64,000 bases of DNA from Rhodopseudomonas palustris HaA2 (GCF_000013365.1 NC_007778.1:4712001-4776000); one strand, 5' to 3'. Numbered from the stretch's first letter, positions 18,450 through 29,377 are shown. Numbers and translations: made by a program. Notes: generated by a model not told the origin, from the letters alone.

Positions 18450-18920
18450 CTAGCTGGCTTCGGTCGCGGCGACCGCTACGCGGCGCCGGATGATGATCGG
18501 CGACACCATCTCGCACAGCATCTGGCCCTTGCCGTTGCGGACGTGGCACTTGAACGTGACGATGCCGGTCTCGGGCCGGCTGTTCGACACCCGCGCCTCG
18601 ATCACGTCGACCTCGATCGTGAGATCGTCGCCGGGGCGCAGCGGCGCCATCCAGCGCATCTCGTTGACGCCGGGCGAGCCGAGCGAGGCGGTGTCCTTGA
18701 TGAAGCCGTCGTACATCATGCGCATCATCAGCGACGACAGATGCCAGCCCGAACCGGACAGCCCCTGCAGCATCGACGCCGCGGCGGCGCGTTCGTCGAG
18801 ATGCATCGGCTGCGGATCGAACTCGGCGGCGAACGCGACGATCTCCTCGCGCGTGACGCGACGAGGACCGAAACGGCCGAAGTGGCCGGGGGGGAAATCT
18901 TCGAAGCTGAGGAGGGTCAT
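18450..18920 (-). CDS. MaoC-like dehydratase/hydratase
   Basis: 156 residues, paralogous to the downstream gene: EIVAFAAEFDPQPMHLDERA against ENIVAFAKQFDPQPFHLDEE, and SGSGWHLSSLMMRMM in the same place. The catalytic Asp and His are both kept. Probable first gene of the two-gene MaoC operon, divergent from the DUF4282 gene. An (R)-specific enoyl-CoA hydratase role is the usual family function, inferred here. Confidence 0.9.
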   Translation of the reverse strand: MTLLSFEDFPPGHFGRFGPRRVTREEIVAFAAEFDPQPMHLDERAAAASMLQGLSGSGWHLSSLMMRMMYDGFIKDTASLGSPGVNEMRWMAPLRPGDDLTIEVDVIEARVSNSRPETGIVTFKCHVRNGKGQMLCEMVSPIIIRRRVAVAATEAS

Positions 18921-19002
18921 GGCATTTGCTGGCGGGAGGCCTGATTGTGGCCGTTATTGGCGGCAATCACAAGTCACCATCCGGACTGCTGGGGAGATCG
19001 TA

Positions 19003-19296
19003 ATGTTCAATTTTCGGGACCTGTTCCAATGGGACCGTTTCATCACGCCGACGATCATCAAGCCGTTCTACTGGCTGGTGATCGCGCTGACGGTGCTGTT
19101 CGGAATTTCGGGCGTTTTCTCCGGCCTCGCGGCGATGGCGGTATCGCCGTTCGGCGGCTTCATCCTGGTGCTGTCGAGCCTCGCCTCGATCCTGGTCGGC
19201 ATCGTGTTCACCCGCATCATCGCCGAATTCATCCTGATCGTGTTCCGCATCAACGAACATCTCGGCGCGATCCGCGATCAGCAGGGATTCAGGTAG
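19003..19296 (+). CDS. DUF4282 small membrane protein
   Basis: 97 residues. It starts MFNFRDLFQWDRFITPTIIK, the DUF4282 pattern, followed by two long hydrophobic helices at about 22-48 and 50-80 and a polar tail (INEHLGAIRDQQGF). GGGGAG precedes the ATG. The family has no established function. A longer frame beginning at 18490 has no family sequence and runs against the MaoC gene. Confidence 0.85.
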   Translation: MFNFRDLFQWDRFITPTIIKPFYWLVIALTVLFGISGVFSGLAAMAVSPFGGFILVLSSLASILVGIVFTRIIAEFILIVFRINEHLGAIRDQQGFR

Positions 19297-19311
19297 GACC
19301 AGAGCGCACGG

Positions 19312-19451
19312 CGTCATCCTGAGGCGCCCGCGCGTCACATGCACAGAAGACGCCCCGCATCGCGGATGCGCGGGCCTCGAAGGATGGGCGAGGTCCGCTG
19401 TGCTGTCCCCCTTCGAGGCTCGCCGAAGACGGCGAGCGCCTCAGGGTGACG
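19312..19451. repeat. palindromic element, family B, copy 2
   Basis: Ends with CGTCATCCTGAGGCGC on the left and GCGCCTCAGGGTGACG on the right. It is longer than its relatives because of an extra central segment. It sits between convergent genes (DUF4282 and ychF). Confidence 0.88.
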
Positions 19452-19465
19452 GCCCTCGCCAAACC

Positions 19466-20563
19466 TCACGTATTGAATCGGAAATGCATCACGTCGCCGT
19501 CGGCGACGACGTATTCCTTGCCTTCCAGCCGCAGCTTGCCGCCATCGCGGGCGCCGGCTTCGCCGCCGAGCGTGGTGTAGTCGTCATAGGCGATGGTTTC
19601 GGCGCGGATGAAGCCCTTCTCGAAATCGGTATGGATCACGGCCGCCGCCTGCGGCGCCTTGGTGCCTTTGGTGATGGTCCAGGCGCGGGCTTCCTTGGGG
19701 CCGACGGTGAAATAGGTGATGAGGTGCAAGAGCTCGTAGCCGGCGCGGATCAGCCGGTCGAGCCCGGCCTCGTGCAGCCCCAGCGTATCGAGGAAATCGA
19801 CGCGCTCTTCTTTCGACAGCGTCGCGATTTCGGATTCGATCTTGGCGGAAATCACCACCGCGACCGCGCCTTCGTCCTTGGCGCGCGCCATCACCGCTTG
19901 CGAGAATGCATTGCCCTCGGCGGCGGAGCCTTCCTCGACGTTGCAGACGTACAGAACCGGCTTCGAGGTCAACAGCCCGAGCATCCGGAACGCGCGCTCT
20001 TCCTCCGGCTTGCGTTCGAGGAAGCGCGCCGGCCGCCCCTCGCGCAGCAGCGTCAGCGCGCGGGTGACCAGTTCGAGCTGTTCCTTGGAATCCTTGTCGC
20101 CGCCCTTGGCCTTCTTGGTGAGGTTGTCGACGCGCTTCTCGAGGCTGTCGAGATCGGCGAGCATCAGCTCGGTCTCGATCGTGTCGATGTCGGCGATCGG
20201 CGCGACCCTTCCCTCGACATGGGTGATGTCACCGTCCTCGAAACAGCGCACCACATGAGCGATCGCGTCGACCTCGCGGATGGTGGCGAGGAACTGATTG
20301 CCGAGGCCTTCACCCTTGGAAGCGCCCTTCACCAGACCGGCGATGTCGACGAAGGTCAGCCGCGTCGGAATGATCTGCTGCGACTTGCCGACCTCGGCAA
20401 GCTTGTCGAGCCGCGGATCCGGGACCGCGACCTCGCCGACATTCGGCTCGATGGTGCAGAACGGATAGTTGGCCGCCTGCGCCGCCGCGGTCTCGGTCAG
20501 CGCATTGAACAGCGTCGACTTGCCGACATTCGGCAGCCCGACGATCCCGCATTTGAATCCCAT
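19466..20563 (-). CDS. ychF: redox-regulated ATPase YchF (OBG family)
   Basis: 365 residues, full length. GLPNVGKST at 9-17 is the P-loop, a coiled-coil arm lies around 130-200, and a TGS-like domain ends the protein ([25 protein letters not shown]). YchF is an Obg-type protein that prefers ATP, associates with ribosomes and is linked to stress responses. Followed downstream by an intergenic palindromic element. In many alphaproteobacteria pth and rplY lie next to ychF as here. Confidence 0.96.
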   Translation of the reverse strand: MGFKCGIVGLPNVGKSTLFNALTETAAAQAANYPFCTIEPNVGEVAVPDPRLDKLAEVGKSQQIIPTRLTFVDIAGLVKGASKGEGLGNQFLATIREVDAIAHVVRCFEDGDITHVEGRVAPIADIDTIETELMLADLDSLEKRVDNLTKKAKGGDKDSKEQLELVTRALTLLREGRPARFLERKPEEERAFRMLGLLTSKPVLYVCNVEEGSAAEGNAFSQAVMARAKDEGAVAVVISAKIESEIATLSKEERVDFLDTLGLHEAGLDRLIRAGYELLHLITYFTVGPKEARAWTITKGTKAPQAAAVIHTDFEKGFIRAETIAYDDYTTLGGEAGARDGGKLRLEGKEYVVADGDVMHFRFNT

Positions 20564-20585
20564 ATCGCCCTCTGTCTCGGAGCTT

Positions 20586-20666
20586 CGTCATGCCGGCCTT
20601 GTGCCGGGCATCCACGTCTTGCAGCATCGCCCAGACGTGGATGGCCGGGACGAGCCCGGCCATGAC
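20586..20666. repeat. palindromic element, family C, copy 2
   Basis: Left end CGTCATGCCGGCCTTGTGCC pairs with the right end GACGAGCCCGGCCATGAC; inner CATCCACGTC / GACGTGGATG arms. It lies between ychF and pth, both minus strand. Confidence 0.9.
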
Positions 20667-20672
20667 AGCGTG

Positions 20673-21296
20673 TTACTTGGCGACCTTGTTGTCGCCAGAC
20701 TTCTTCTTGTCTTCGTCCAAAAATCCCTTGGCCTGCATCGCCAGATGCACCTTGTTGGCGAAGCTGGCGTCCTTGCCCTTGGCGATCAGGCCGGCATTGT
20801 CGGCGGCGATCTCGCATAGCGCCGCGACCCAGGGCCGCTCGCTCTTGGCGAAATCACCGAGCACGTGGCCGTGAACCATTTCCTTCACGCCGGGGTGACC
20901 GACGCCGAGCCGCACCCGCAGATAGTCGTTGCCGATATGCGCCGAGATCGAGCGCAGGCCGTTGTGTCCGGCGATGCCGCCGCCGACCTTGACCCGGACC
21001 TTCGCCGGCGGCAGTTCGATCTCGTCGTGAAACACCGCGACCTCACCCTGCCCGATCTTGTAGAAGCTCGCGGCTTCCTGCACGGCGCGGCCGGACTCGT
21101 TCATGTAGGTGAGCGGCTTCAACAGCGTGATCCGCTCGCCGTCGAGCGCGCCGTCCGATGTCTCGCCCTGAAAGCGACGGCGCCATGGCGAGAAGCCATG
21201 ACGCCGTGCGATCTCGTCGATGACCATGAACCCGATGTTGTGCCGGTTGTCCTGATACTTCGTACCCGGATTGCCCAGCCCGACAAACAAGCGCAT
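20673..21296 (-). CDS. pth: peptidyl-tRNA hydrolase
   Basis: 207 residues. The start [11 protein letters not shown] with N10 and the catalytic His19 ([11 protein letters not shown]), plus FHDEIELPP and [12 protein letters not shown], are the enzyme's conserved sites. It releases peptides from peptidyl-tRNA that drops off the ribosome. A Lys-rich tail of about 15 residues extends past the usual end. It lies 18 bases downstream of rplY on the same strand; the pair is a common operon. Confidence 0.97.
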   Translation of the reverse strand: MRLFVGLGNPGTKYQDNRHNIGFMVIDEIARRHGFSPWRRRFQGETSDGALDGERITLLKPLTYMNESGRAVQEAASFYKIGQGEVAVFHDEIELPPAKVRVKVGGGIAGHNGLRSISAHIGNDYLRVRLGVGHPGVKEMVHGHVLGDFAKSERPWVAALCEIAADNAGLIAKGKDASFANKVHLAMQAKGFLDEDKKKSGDNKVAK

Positions 21297-21314
21297 GCCG
21301 CGGCGTCCCGCGGA

Positions 21315-22037
21315 TTACTTCTTCTTGGCCGCCGGAGCCGCCGGAGCCTTGGCCGCGCCGGCCTTGGCGGCGGGAGCCGCAGCCGCCGGAGCCTTGGCGG
21401 CACCAGCCTTGGCGGCAGGAGCCGCGGCCGCAGCCGCAGGCGCCGCGCCGGGCGCAGCAGCTTCTTCGTTGAAGCCCGACGGCGGCACGATGGTGACCAG
21501 CGTGACGTCCTCGCGCGACACCGACTTGACGCCCTTGGGCAGCGCGATGTCCGACAGATGCAGCGACACGCCGATATCCAGCGTCGAGACGTCGGCCTCG
21601 ATGAACTGCGGGATCGCGTCGGCCGGAGCCTCGAGGTCGACGGTGTGGGTGACGATGTTGAAGGTGCCGCCGCGCTTCACGCCCGGGGCGGATTCGAGGC
21701 CCTTCAGATGCAGCGGCACGCTGATGCGGATGGTCGCACCTTCGCCGAGCCGCAGGAAGTCGACATGGACCGGGAAATCCTTGACCGGGTCGAGATGATA
21801 GTCGCGCGGGATCACCCGGTGCTTCTGGCCGTCGAGGACGACGTCGAAGATCGTGGTGAGGAAGCGGCCGGCCTGAATGCGCAGGCGCAGGTCCTTGTCC
21901 TCGACCGAGATCGGCAGCGGGGGCTTGTTGTCTCCGTAGATCACTCCGGGCACTCGGCCGGCGCGACGCTCTGCCCGGGCGGCCCCCTTGCCGCTCTTCG
22001 GACGTGCGGTCGCCTTGAATTCCATGACGGTCGCCAT
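21315..22037 (-). CDS. rplY: 50S ribosomal protein L25/general stress protein Ctc
   Basis: 240 residues. The N-terminal L25 domain (about 1-95) binds 5S rRNA, and the TL5-type second domain runs to about 190. This is the longer Ctc form found outside enterics. The last 50 residues are almost only Ala, Lys, Pro and Gly with the unit AAKAGAAKAPAA in tandem, a flexible basic tail. Start MATVMEF with a downstream in-frame ATG at codon 5. Operon with pth. Confidence 0.96.
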   Translation of the reverse strand: MATVMEFKATARPKSGKGAARAERRAGRVPGVIYGDNKPPLPISVEDKDLRLRIQAGRFLTTIFDVVLDGQKHRVIPRDYHLDPVKDFPVHVDFLRLGEGATIRISVPLHLKGLESAPGVKRGGTFNIVTHTVDLEAPADAIPQFIEADVSTLDIGVSLHLSDIALPKGVKSVSREDVTLVTIVPPSGFNEEAAAPGAAPAAAAAAPAAKAGAAKAPAAAAPAAKAGAAKAPAAPAAKKK

Positions 22038-22369
22038 CGTTTAAGTCCTTGATCTGTAAAAAGTTAAAGGCCGCAACGCGGCCCATGCGAACGCCGCGGC
22101 AAGCCTCCAGGGGTGCGGGGGCCGCGGTCGTGCCGGGTTTCTAGCCGCAAAGGCCGCAAATGACAAGGAAATCGAGGTCTATCGCACCCATCGGTCGTCA
22201 TTGCCGGGCTTGACCCGCCTGCGGGGCCGAAGCCCCTTCGGCGTGGCGAAGGCCCGGCAATCCATCCGCTTCGCGAAGTTTGATGGATGCCCGGGTCAAG
22301 CCCGGGCATGACGATTGTGCACGCTGGGGGCGCCTTGCCCCCTCGGGCCGTGAATCAGGCAGCGCCCGC
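22038..22369. other. 332-base gap: rplY leader and a palindromic element
   Basis: The right part up to the ubiK stop contains the family C element at 22196-22313. The 158 bases next to rplY should carry its promoter and leader; an AT-rich patch is visible just upstream of its ATG (AAAGTTAAAGG on the plus strand) but no strong promoter pattern was assigned. No gene seen. Confidence 0.5.
22196..22313. repeat. palindromic element, family C, copy 3
   Basis: Left arm CGTCATTGCCGGGCTTGACC and right arm GTCAAGCCCGGGCATGACG, with an extra internal hairpin (GGGGCCGAAGCCCC) not present in the other family C copies. It lies between rplY and ubiK on the minus strand. Confidence 0.9.
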
Positions 22370-22648
22370 TCACGCCACCGCGGTCGGGGGCTCGGAGCCG
22401 CCGCCGAGCTTGGCTTCGAGCGCCGCGATCCGCGCCTTGAGGGCTTCGTTCTCCTCGCGGGCGAGCCGAGCCATGTCCTTGACCGCCTCGAACTCCTCGC
22501 GCTTGACGATGTCGAGGTCGCGCAGGATCTTTTCGGCCTGGCTGCGCACCACGGAATCGACCTCGCGCTTGACGCCCTGCGCCGCGCCGGCGGCGTCGTT
22601 CATCAGACGGCCGATCTCGTCGAAAATCCGGTTGCTGGTCTGGGTCAT
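22370..22648 (-). CDS. ubiK: ubiquinone biosynthesis accessory factor UbiK/BMFP protein
   Basis: 92 residues from the ATG at 22648 ([20 protein letters not shown]). The pattern of a short N-terminal amphipathic helix, a linker and a C-terminal coiled coil ([20 protein letters not shown]) is that of the UbiK/YqiC/BMFP family. UbiK helps assemble the aerobic ubiquinone-making complex, and BMFPs interact with membranes. A larger in-frame reading to 22990 is rejected because only the last 92 codons show family sequence. Divergent from the dienelactone hydrolase gene. Confidence 0.88.
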   Translation of the reverse strand: MTQTSNRIFDEIGRLMNDAAGAAQGVKREVDSVVRSQAEKILRDLDIVKREEFEAVKDMARLAREENEALKARIAALEAKLGGGSEPPTAVA

Positions 22649-22850
22649 GTCGAGAACTCCGGGTCGCTTGGCGCGAGGTTGCAGTCGAAACGCTTGCCGG
22701 CCGAAACCAGCCTGGACGAAACAATGGCGATGGCGGCGGCGCACTTCAAGGCGCCCGCGACGGCGTCTCCGCCGCCTTGTCAGCGCCGGCATTCCTTGCG
22801 ATGTTCCCGTCGGCATCGCAAGGCCCCATTCGAGAGGACCGGTCGTCCGC

Positions 22851-23591
22851 ATGATCGAGCAGCAGATCGAGATCCCGACCCTCGACGGCCGCGTCAGCAC
22901 CTTCATCACCCATCCCGAACGCAACGGCCCGCATCCGGTGGTGCTGCTGTTCATGGACGCGCCCGGCATCCGCGAGGAACTGCGCGACATGGCACGGCGG
23001 CTCGGAACCTGCGGCTATTATGTGATGCTGCCGAGCCTGTATTACCGATCCGACGTGTTCGAACTCGGCCCGATCCCGGCCGACGACGAAGCCCCCGAAC
23101 GCAAGCGGATGTACGAATTGATGGGCTCGCTCAGCATCGCGATGGTGATGCAGGACGCCAAGGCGCTGCTCGATTTCTCCGCGATGCAGCCCGCCGCCAG
23201 CAAGGGCCCGGCCGGCGCGGTCGGCTATTGCATGAGCGGACGTTACGCGATCAGCGCCGCCACGCACTTCCCCGACCGGGTCAAGGCCGCGGCGTCGATC
23301 TACGGCACCCATCTGGTGACCGACGCCGCCGACAGCCCGCACCGCACCGCGCGGAAGGCGAGCGGCGAACTGTATTTCGCCTGCGCCGAGACCGACCGCT
23401 GGGCGCCGCCGGAGATGATCGCAACGCTGCGCGAGTCGCTCGCCGCCGACGGCGTCGACGCCGAGGTGGAAATCTATCCCGGCACCCAGCACGCCTTCGC
23501 TTTTCCGCAGCGGCCGGTCTACAACCGCGAAGCCGCCGAACGGCATTGGGAACGACTTCTGGCGTTGTACCGGCGCAGGCTTCAGGGTTAA
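22851..23591 (+). CDS. dienelactone hydrolase family protein
   Basis: 246 residues. The nucleophile elbow GYCMSG gives Cys127, with Asp182 (AETDRW) and His214 (GTQHAF) completing a Cys-Asp-His triad, the dienelactone hydrolase arrangement. The family cleaves lactones or small esters, classically in chlorocatechol degradation; here the substrate is open. GAGAGGA precedes the ATG. The lgt gene starts 11 bases after its stop, so it may be the first gene of that operon. Confidence 0.9.
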   Translation: MIEQQIEIPTLDGRVSTFITHPERNGPHPVVLLFMDAPGIREELRDMARRLGTCGYYVMLPSLYYRSDVFELGPIPADDEAPERKRMYELMGSLSIAMVMQDAKALLDFSAMQPAASKGPAGAVGYCMSGRYAISAATHFPDRVKAAASIYGTHLVTDAADSPHRTARKASGELYFACAETDRWAPPEMIATLRESLAADGVDAEVEIYPGTQHAFAFPQRPVYNREAAERHWERLLALYRRRLQG

Positions 23592-23602
23592 GCGAACCGA
23601 CA

Positions 23603-24466
23603 ATGCCATTTTTCGCCATCGCCTTCCCCGTGTTCGATCCGGTCGCCGTCGCTGTCGGCCCGTTCGAAATCCGCTGGTATGCGCTGGCCTATATCGCCGG
23701 CATCCTGCTCGGCTGGCTGTATGCCCGGATGCTGCTGCAGCGTGAGCGGCTGTGGGGCGGGCCGGCGCCGATCACGCCCGTCCAGTTCGACGACTTCATC
23801 CTGTGGGTGACGATCGGCATCATTCTCGGCGGCCGCACCGGCTACGTGCTGTTCTACAATCTCGATTTCTTCATCGCGAATCCGTCCGAAATCTTCGTGC
23901 TGTGGAAGGGCGGGATGTCGTTTCACGGCGGCTTCATGGGCTGCGTGGTCGCGGTGTTCCTGTTCGGCTGGAAGCGCAATATCTCGGTCGCCTCGCTCGG
24001 CGACATCACCTGTGCGGTCGGGCCGATCGGGCTTTTTCTCGGCAGGATCGCCAATTTCATCAACGGTGAGTTGTGGGGGCGCCCGGCGGATTCCACCGTG
24101 CCGTGGGCGATGGTGTTCCCCAATGCCGGTCCGCTGCCGCGGCATCCGAGCCAGCTCTATGAGGCCGGGCTCGAGGGCCTGGCGCTGTTCCTGATCCTGG
24201 CGCTGATGATCCGCGCCGGCGCGTTGAAGCGGCCGGGCCTGATCATCGGCGCGTTCCTCACCTTCTACGGGCTCGGCCGCATCACCGGCGAGTTCTTCCG
24301 CGAGCCCGATCCGCAGCTCGGCTTCCGGTGGGGCGGCATGACCATGGGCATGCTGCTGTCGGTGCCGATGGTGATCGCCGGCATCGTCGTGATGTTGGCG
24401 GCGCGCCGTCGCGCGAGCACGCCGCCGCAGCCCGCCGGCGCAAAACCCGGCGAGGCGGTGAAGTGA
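23603..24466 (+). CDS. lgt: prolipoprotein diacylglyceryl transferase
   Basis: 287 residues with seven hydrophobic segments. The Lgt signature [15 protein letters not shown] and the catalytic-region HGG ([10 protein letters not shown], His103) are present, and HPSQLYEA follows. Lgt transfers diacylglycerol from phosphatidylglycerol to the lipobox cysteine of prolipoproteins in the inner membrane, the step before LspA (also in this window, at 41652-42149). Its TGA overlaps the GTG start of the next gene (GTGA). Confidence 0.97.
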   Translation: MPFFAIAFPVFDPVAVAVGPFEIRWYALAYIAGILLGWLYARMLLQRERLWGGPAPITPVQFDDFILWVTIGIILGGRTGYVLFYNLDFFIANPSEIFVLWKGGMSFHGGFMGCVVAVFLFGWKRNISVASLGDITCAVGPIGLFLGRIANFINGELWGRPADSTVPWAMVFPNAGPLPRHPSQLYEAGLEGLALFLILALMIRAGALKRPGLIIGAFLTFYGLGRITGEFFREPDPQLGFRWGGMTMGMLLSVPMVIAGIVVMLAARRRASTPPQPAGAKPGEAVK

Positions 24467-25593
24467 ACGACGACTCGCCGTTGCTTGCCGAGATCAAGCG
24501 GCTGATCGAGACCGCCGGCCCGATGCCGGTGTGGCGCTATATGGAGCTCTGCCTCGCCCACCCCGAATACGGCTACTACGTGTCGCGCGATCCGCTCGGC
24601 CGCGAGGGCGATTTCACCACCTCGCCCGAGATCAGCCAGATGTTCGGCGAACTGATCGGGCTGTGGACCGCGTCGGTGTGGAAGGCTGTCGGCGAACCGG
24701 GCGTGCTGCGGCTGATCGAGATCGGTCCCGGCCGCGGCACCATGATCGCCGACGCGCTGCGGGCGCTGCGGGTGCTGCCGCCGCTGTATCAGTCGCTCAG
24801 CGTGCATCTGGTCGAGATCAATCCGGTGCTGCGCGCCAAGCAACAGGCGACGCTGGCCGGCATCCGCAACGTGCACTGGCACGAGGATTTCGCCGAGGTG
24901 CCGGAAGGCCCGGCGGTGGTGCTCGCCAATGAATATTTCGACGTGCTGCCGATCCACCAGGCGGTGAAGCGCGACGGCGGCTGGCACGAGCGCGTGATCG
25001 AGATCAGCGCCAGCGGCGACCTGGTGTTCGGCGTCGCCGACGATCCGATTCCGCGCTTCGAGGTGCTGCTGCCGCCGCTGGTGCAGATGGCCCCGGCCGG
25101 CACGGTGTTCGAATGGCGTCCGGACAACGAGATCATGGCGATCGCCGCGCGGCTGCGCGACCAAGGCGGGGCGGCGCTGATCATCGACTACGGCCATGTC
25201 CGCAGCGACGTCGGCGACACCTTCCAGGCGATCGCGCGCCACTCTTTCGCCGACCCACTGCAGCATCCCGGCGGCGCCGACCTCACCGCCCATGTCGATT
25301 TCCAGGCGCTCGGCCGCGCCGCCGAGACGATCGGCGCCCGCATCCACGGCCCGGTGACGCAGGGCGAATTCCTCAAGCGGCTGGGGATCGAGACCCGCGC
25401 GCTGTCGCTGATGGCCAAAGCGAGCGCGCAAGTCTCCGAGGACATCGCCGGCGCGCTGAAGCGACTGACCGGCGAAGGCCGCGGCGGGATGGGCGCGATG
25501 TTCAAGGTGATCGGCGTTTCGGATCCGAGCATCACCTCGCTGGTGGCGCTGAGCGACGACGCCGAACGCGCCGCGGAGGGACAAAAGGCATGA
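24463..25593 (+). CDS. class I SAM-dependent methyltransferase, MidA/NDUFAF7 family
   Basis: 376 residues from a GTG that overlaps the lgt stop ([20 protein letters not shown]). [20 protein letters not shown] and the SAM site [17 protein letters not shown] are hallmarks of the COG1565 group. The mitochondrial homologue NDUFAF7 dimethylates an arginine of a complex I subunit during assembly; a complex I role here is inference. Its own stop overlaps the next start (ATGA), so lgt, this gene and pgeF are translationally coupled. Confidence 0.9.
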   Translation: MNDDSPLLAEIKRLIETAGPMPVWRYMELCLAHPEYGYYVSRDPLGREGDFTTSPEISQMFGELIGLWTASVWKAVGEPGVLRLIEIGPGRGTMIADALRALRVLPPLYQSLSVHLVEINPVLRAKQQATLAGIRNVHWHEDFAEVPEGPAVVLANEYFDVLPIHQAVKRDGGWHERVIEISASGDLVFGVADDPIPRFEVLLPPLVQMAPAGTVFEWRPDNEIMAIAARLRDQGGAALIIDYGHVRSDVGDTFQAIARHSFADPLQHPGGADLTAHVDFQALGRAAETIGARIHGPVTQGEFLKRLGIETRALSLMAKASAQVSEDIAGALKRLTGEGRGGMGAMFKVIGVSDPSITSLVALSDDAERAAEGQKA

Positions 25594-26393
25594 CGATCGC
25601 CTCGCAGCGGCTCGCCGCCGTGCCCGGCCTGCGCCACGCCTTCTTCAGCCGCGCCGGCGGCGTGTCGCAGGGCATCTATGCCGGCCTCAATGGCGGCATC
25701 GGCTCGAACGACGATCCTGCGCATGTCGCCGAGAACCGGCGGCGGATGGCGCAGACGATGGGGGTGCCGCCGGAGCGCTTCCTCACCGTGTATCAGGTGC
25801 ATTCGCCCGACGTCGCGGTGGCGCAGGCGCCGTGGGACAACGCCGCGCGGCCCAAGGCCGATGCGATGGTCACCGCCACGCCGGGGCTGGCGCTCGGCGT
25901 CACCGCGGCCGATTGCGGGCCGGTGCTGTTCGCCGACCCGACCGCGCGGGTGATCGGCGCCGCCCATGCCGGCTGGAAGGGCGCGCTGACCGGCGTGCTG
26001 GAAGCCACGCTCGATTCCATGGAAGGGCTCGGCGCCGCGCGCGGCCGCGTCATTGCGGCGATCGGTCCTCTGATCCGCCAGCCGAGCTACGAGGTCGGCG
26101 ACGAATTCGTCGCGCGCTTCGCCGCGGCCGACGCCGATTACGTCCGGTTCTTCATCCCCGCGGCGCGGCCTGGACACGCGATGTTCGACCTCGGCGGTTT
26201 TATCCGGATGCGGCTGGAGAATGCCGGCGTGGCGGCGATCGACGACACCGGTATCGACACCTATCCGGACGAGAACTTCTTCAGCTACCGCCGCTCGGTC
26301 CACCGCAGCGAGCCCGATTACGGCCGCCAGATCCACGCCATCGTGCTGGAGCCGTCGGCGCAGGACGCGGCGGCCCTGCGGCCGCAAAAGTGA
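25590..26393 (+). CDS. pgeF: peptidoglycan editing factor PgeF (YfiH, multicopper-oxidase-like fold)
   Basis: 267 residues. The metal-binding set typical of the family is visible: His in QVHSPDVAVA, Cys in TAADCGPVLF and His in GAAHAGWKGAL. PgeF/YfiH hydrolyses wrong amino acids out of peptidoglycan precursors; members were earlier called laccases. Its ATG overlaps the stop of the methyltransferase gene by four bases. Last gene of the lgt operon. Confidence 0.93.
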   Translation: MTIASQRLAAVPGLRHAFFSRAGGVSQGIYAGLNGGIGSNDDPAHVAENRRRMAQTMGVPPERFLTVYQVHSPDVAVAQAPWDNAARPKADAMVTATPGLALGVTAADCGPVLFADPTARVIGAAHAGWKGALTGVLEATLDSMEGLGAARGRVIAAIGPLIRQPSYEVGDEFVARFAAADADYVRFFIPAARPGHAMFDLGGFIRMRLENAGVAAIDDTGIDTYPDENFFSYRRSVHRSEPDYGRQIHAIVLEPSAQDAAALRPQK

Positions 26394-26603
26394 ACGGCGA
26401 TTAACCAAACTCGTTTACGAACAGACCCGCGGCCCGACCACCGATCTCAGTCCAAATTACTGAAAAATTTCATAGATTTTGAACGGCGCCGGGTTGTGAA
26501 TGGTTAACCTGGGCACCGCCCCACCCTAGACCTTAACGGATTTTAACGATATCGCTTCGTCCGTCCTTTGGCCCTTGCGCCGCGCCTTCCGACGGAACCC
26601 GCA

Positions 26604-27200
26604 ATGATCGTTCGCCCGCTCCGCCAGCCCGCTTTGCGCCTCGCGCGCGCCGTCCTGCTGCTGGGGCTGATGGGCGGAGTGAGCGGCTGCGTCACCGAAG
26701 GCGGCGGCTCCGGCCCGATGGCTTCGGCAAGCGGCGGATCGACCGTGGCGTTCGAATCGATCGACGGCCCGCCGCCGCCCGTGTTCGACCGCATGGTGTC
26801 GGTGCTCGACAGCGAATCCAAGCTGCGCAACATCCCGATCGTGTCGCGCGAAGGCGGCGCCGCCTATCGGGTGCGCAGCTATTTGTCCGCGCAGGTGCGC
26901 GGCAACCGCACCAACATCGCCTGGGTGTGGGACGTCTACGACCGCAACCAGCAGCGCGCGCTGCGGCTGTCCGGCGAGGAAGCGACCGGCCGGCCCGGCC
27001 GCGATGCCTGGGACCAGGCCGACGACACCGTGCTGCGCCGGATCGCCCAGGCCGGCTTCACCGGGCTGAGCGGCTTGGTGAACGGAACCTTACCTGCCGA
27101 CTCCGCGCCACGTGCTCCGGCGGCGCGCGGACCGGCGATCGCCGACGCCCCGGCGAGCGACGAGCCGCCTGCGAGTTCGCTGAGCTTCGCCGCGCGCTGA
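26604..27200 (+). CDS. predicted lipoprotein of unknown function
   Basis: 198 residues from the ATG at 26604. A basic N-terminus (RPLRQPALRLAR), a hydrophobic core and the lipobox VSGC (Cys29) give a lipoprotein signal, to be modified by Lgt and LspA. The mature part has YRVRSYLSAQVRGNRTNIAWVWDVY and a Pro/Ala-rich end. No known catalytic motif. An AT-rich stretch of about 150 bases (26394-26560) before it probably holds the promoter. A start 12 codons earlier would weaken the signal peptide. Confidence 0.8.
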   Translation: MIVRPLRQPALRLARAVLLLGLMGGVSGCVTEGGGSGPMASASGGSTVAFESIDGPPPPVFDRMVSVLDSESKLRNIPIVSREGGAAYRVRSYLSAQVRGNRTNIAWVWDVYDRNQQRALRLSGEEATGRPGRDAWDQADDTVLRRIAQAGFTGLSGLVNGTLPADSAPRAPAARGPAIADAPASDEPPASSLSFAAR

Positions 27201-27356
27201 CCGCTACCTATGTCGAATCCGCATCGGAAAACCGCCCGCGACGGGTTGCCATCGCACGCCACCGGCTGATATCACCTCGCTCGCAAAAGCGCCCGTTTTC
27301 GTGAGTCAACCGATATGCTGAACGTTGTGTCCACCGCGGCGAGGGGAAACGCGTCG

Positions 27357-28310
<954 letters not shown>

Positions 28311-28326
28311 TAACTCACCCCCACAC

Positions 28327-28429
28327 CGTCATTCCGGGGCACGCGCGCAGCGCGTGAACCCGGAATCCAGACGTTCAGGGCACCTCTGGATTCCGGGTTC
28401 GCGAGCTGCGCTCGCGCCCCGGAATGACG
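28327..28429. repeat. palindromic element, family D, copy 1
   Basis: Left CGTCATTCCGGGGCACGCG and right CGCGCCCCGGAATGACG pair, with inner CGGAATCCAGA / TCTGGATTCCG arms. It lies between convergent prs and ribH. Second copy at 53426. Confidence 0.92.
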
Positions 28430-28490
28430 AACGAGAGAGCGTTTCCGATCGAGACTTACGCGCGCTGCGCAACGGCAGCGGCACAATCTC

Positions 28491-29024
28491 TCACACGATC
28501 CCCGCCGCCACCTGCCCCCTGAGCCGTTCGAGGCTGAGCAGCGTGTCGGCGCAGGCGTGGGCGACTTCGGCCCCCTTGGCGGCGAAGTGCTGCTTGAAGA
28601 ACGCGACCTGCTCGGCGCCGCTTTCGAAGGATTGCGGCGTCGCCACCGCCGAAAACACCGGCACCTCGGTGCGGAGTTGCACGTCCATCAGCGCCTTGAT
28701 CACCGTCTCGGCGACGAAGCCGGTGAGGCCGCCGTCGACGACGAGACCGGCGGCGACGATCGCGGTGTAGCGCCGCGTCTTGGCCAGCGTCTGCACATGC
28801 AGCGGAATTTCGAACGACCCCGGCACCTCGAACAGATCGACCTGCGACGCCTCGACGCCGCGCGCGACGATCTCGCGCGCGAACGCCTCCCAGCATTCGG
28901 CCACGACGTCGTGATGCCAGGACGACTGCACGAAGGCGACGCGCTGCGGCCGGGCGAACCGCGGATATTCCGCGGCGAGCGCAGGCGGCGGCGCGTCGGT
29001 GGGATCGGTCATGGTGTCGGTCAT
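28491..29024 (-). CDS. ribH: 6,7-dimethyl-8-ribityllumazine synthase, type II
   Basis: 177 residues (173 if the second ATG is used). VAFVQSSWHHDVV, FEVPGSFEIPLHVQTLAKT and AAGLVVDGGLTGFVAETVI match lumazine synthase. The tryptophan in SSWHHD and the missing typical GGEHD loop resemble the decameric RibH2 of Brucella and other Hyphomicrobiales. It joins the pyrimidine and butanone phosphate to make lumazine, the last-but-one step of riboflavin synthesis. No FMN riboswitch upstream. RibH2 forms often respond to stress rather than supply bulk flavin (family knowledge, not seen here). Confidence 0.92.
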   Translation of the reverse strand: MTDTMTDPTDAPPPALAAEYPRFARPQRVAFVQSSWHHDVVAECWEAFAREIVARGVEASQVDLFEVPGSFEIPLHVQTLAKTRRYTAIVAAGLVVDGGLTGFVAETVIKALMDVQLRTEVPVFSAVATPQSFESGAEQVAFFKQHFAAKGAEVAHACADTLLSLERLRGQVAAGIV

Positions 29025-29377
29025 CGGGGCACTCGCCTGAGTTCTGGAACGAGCCTCAGGCTACCAGCGCGCGGCACCGAATCAAAGGTCGACGGCACGC
29101 CGCCGGACTCGCGACAGGTGAAATCCAACCGCCGGACTCGGACCACGCGAATCCGATTCCGTTTTGTTCTTCGCTGATGTGATCGAACTGTGGACGGGCC
29201 GCGGTTTGGCTGTGGATGGGTCACCCTCGGGATTGCACGGATTCGGCAAATCACATCATTTCAGTTCTGCAACCTCGGTTCGTCCGGATCACGCATTTGC
29301 AACGATCCACCGGGCACAGGCGCGTATCGGCCTGCCACATGCGTATCAGGCACATTCAACGTGAAGGTCGAGACGGC
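29025..29377. other. 353-base divergent promoter gap between ribH and ybjN
   Basis: No gene, tRNA or palindromic element found. The middle part (29150-29310) is AT-richer than its surroundings and should hold both promoters, but no convincing -35/-10 pairs could be assigned by eye. Confidence 0.45.

Noticed and set aside
22064-22309. short minus-strand frame in the rplY leader gap
   Set aside because: It reads through the family C palindrome, no ribosome site, and the translation is that of a repeat.
29025-29377. FMN riboswitch before ribH
   Set aside because: None of the conserved RFN-element blocks could be found on the minus strand.
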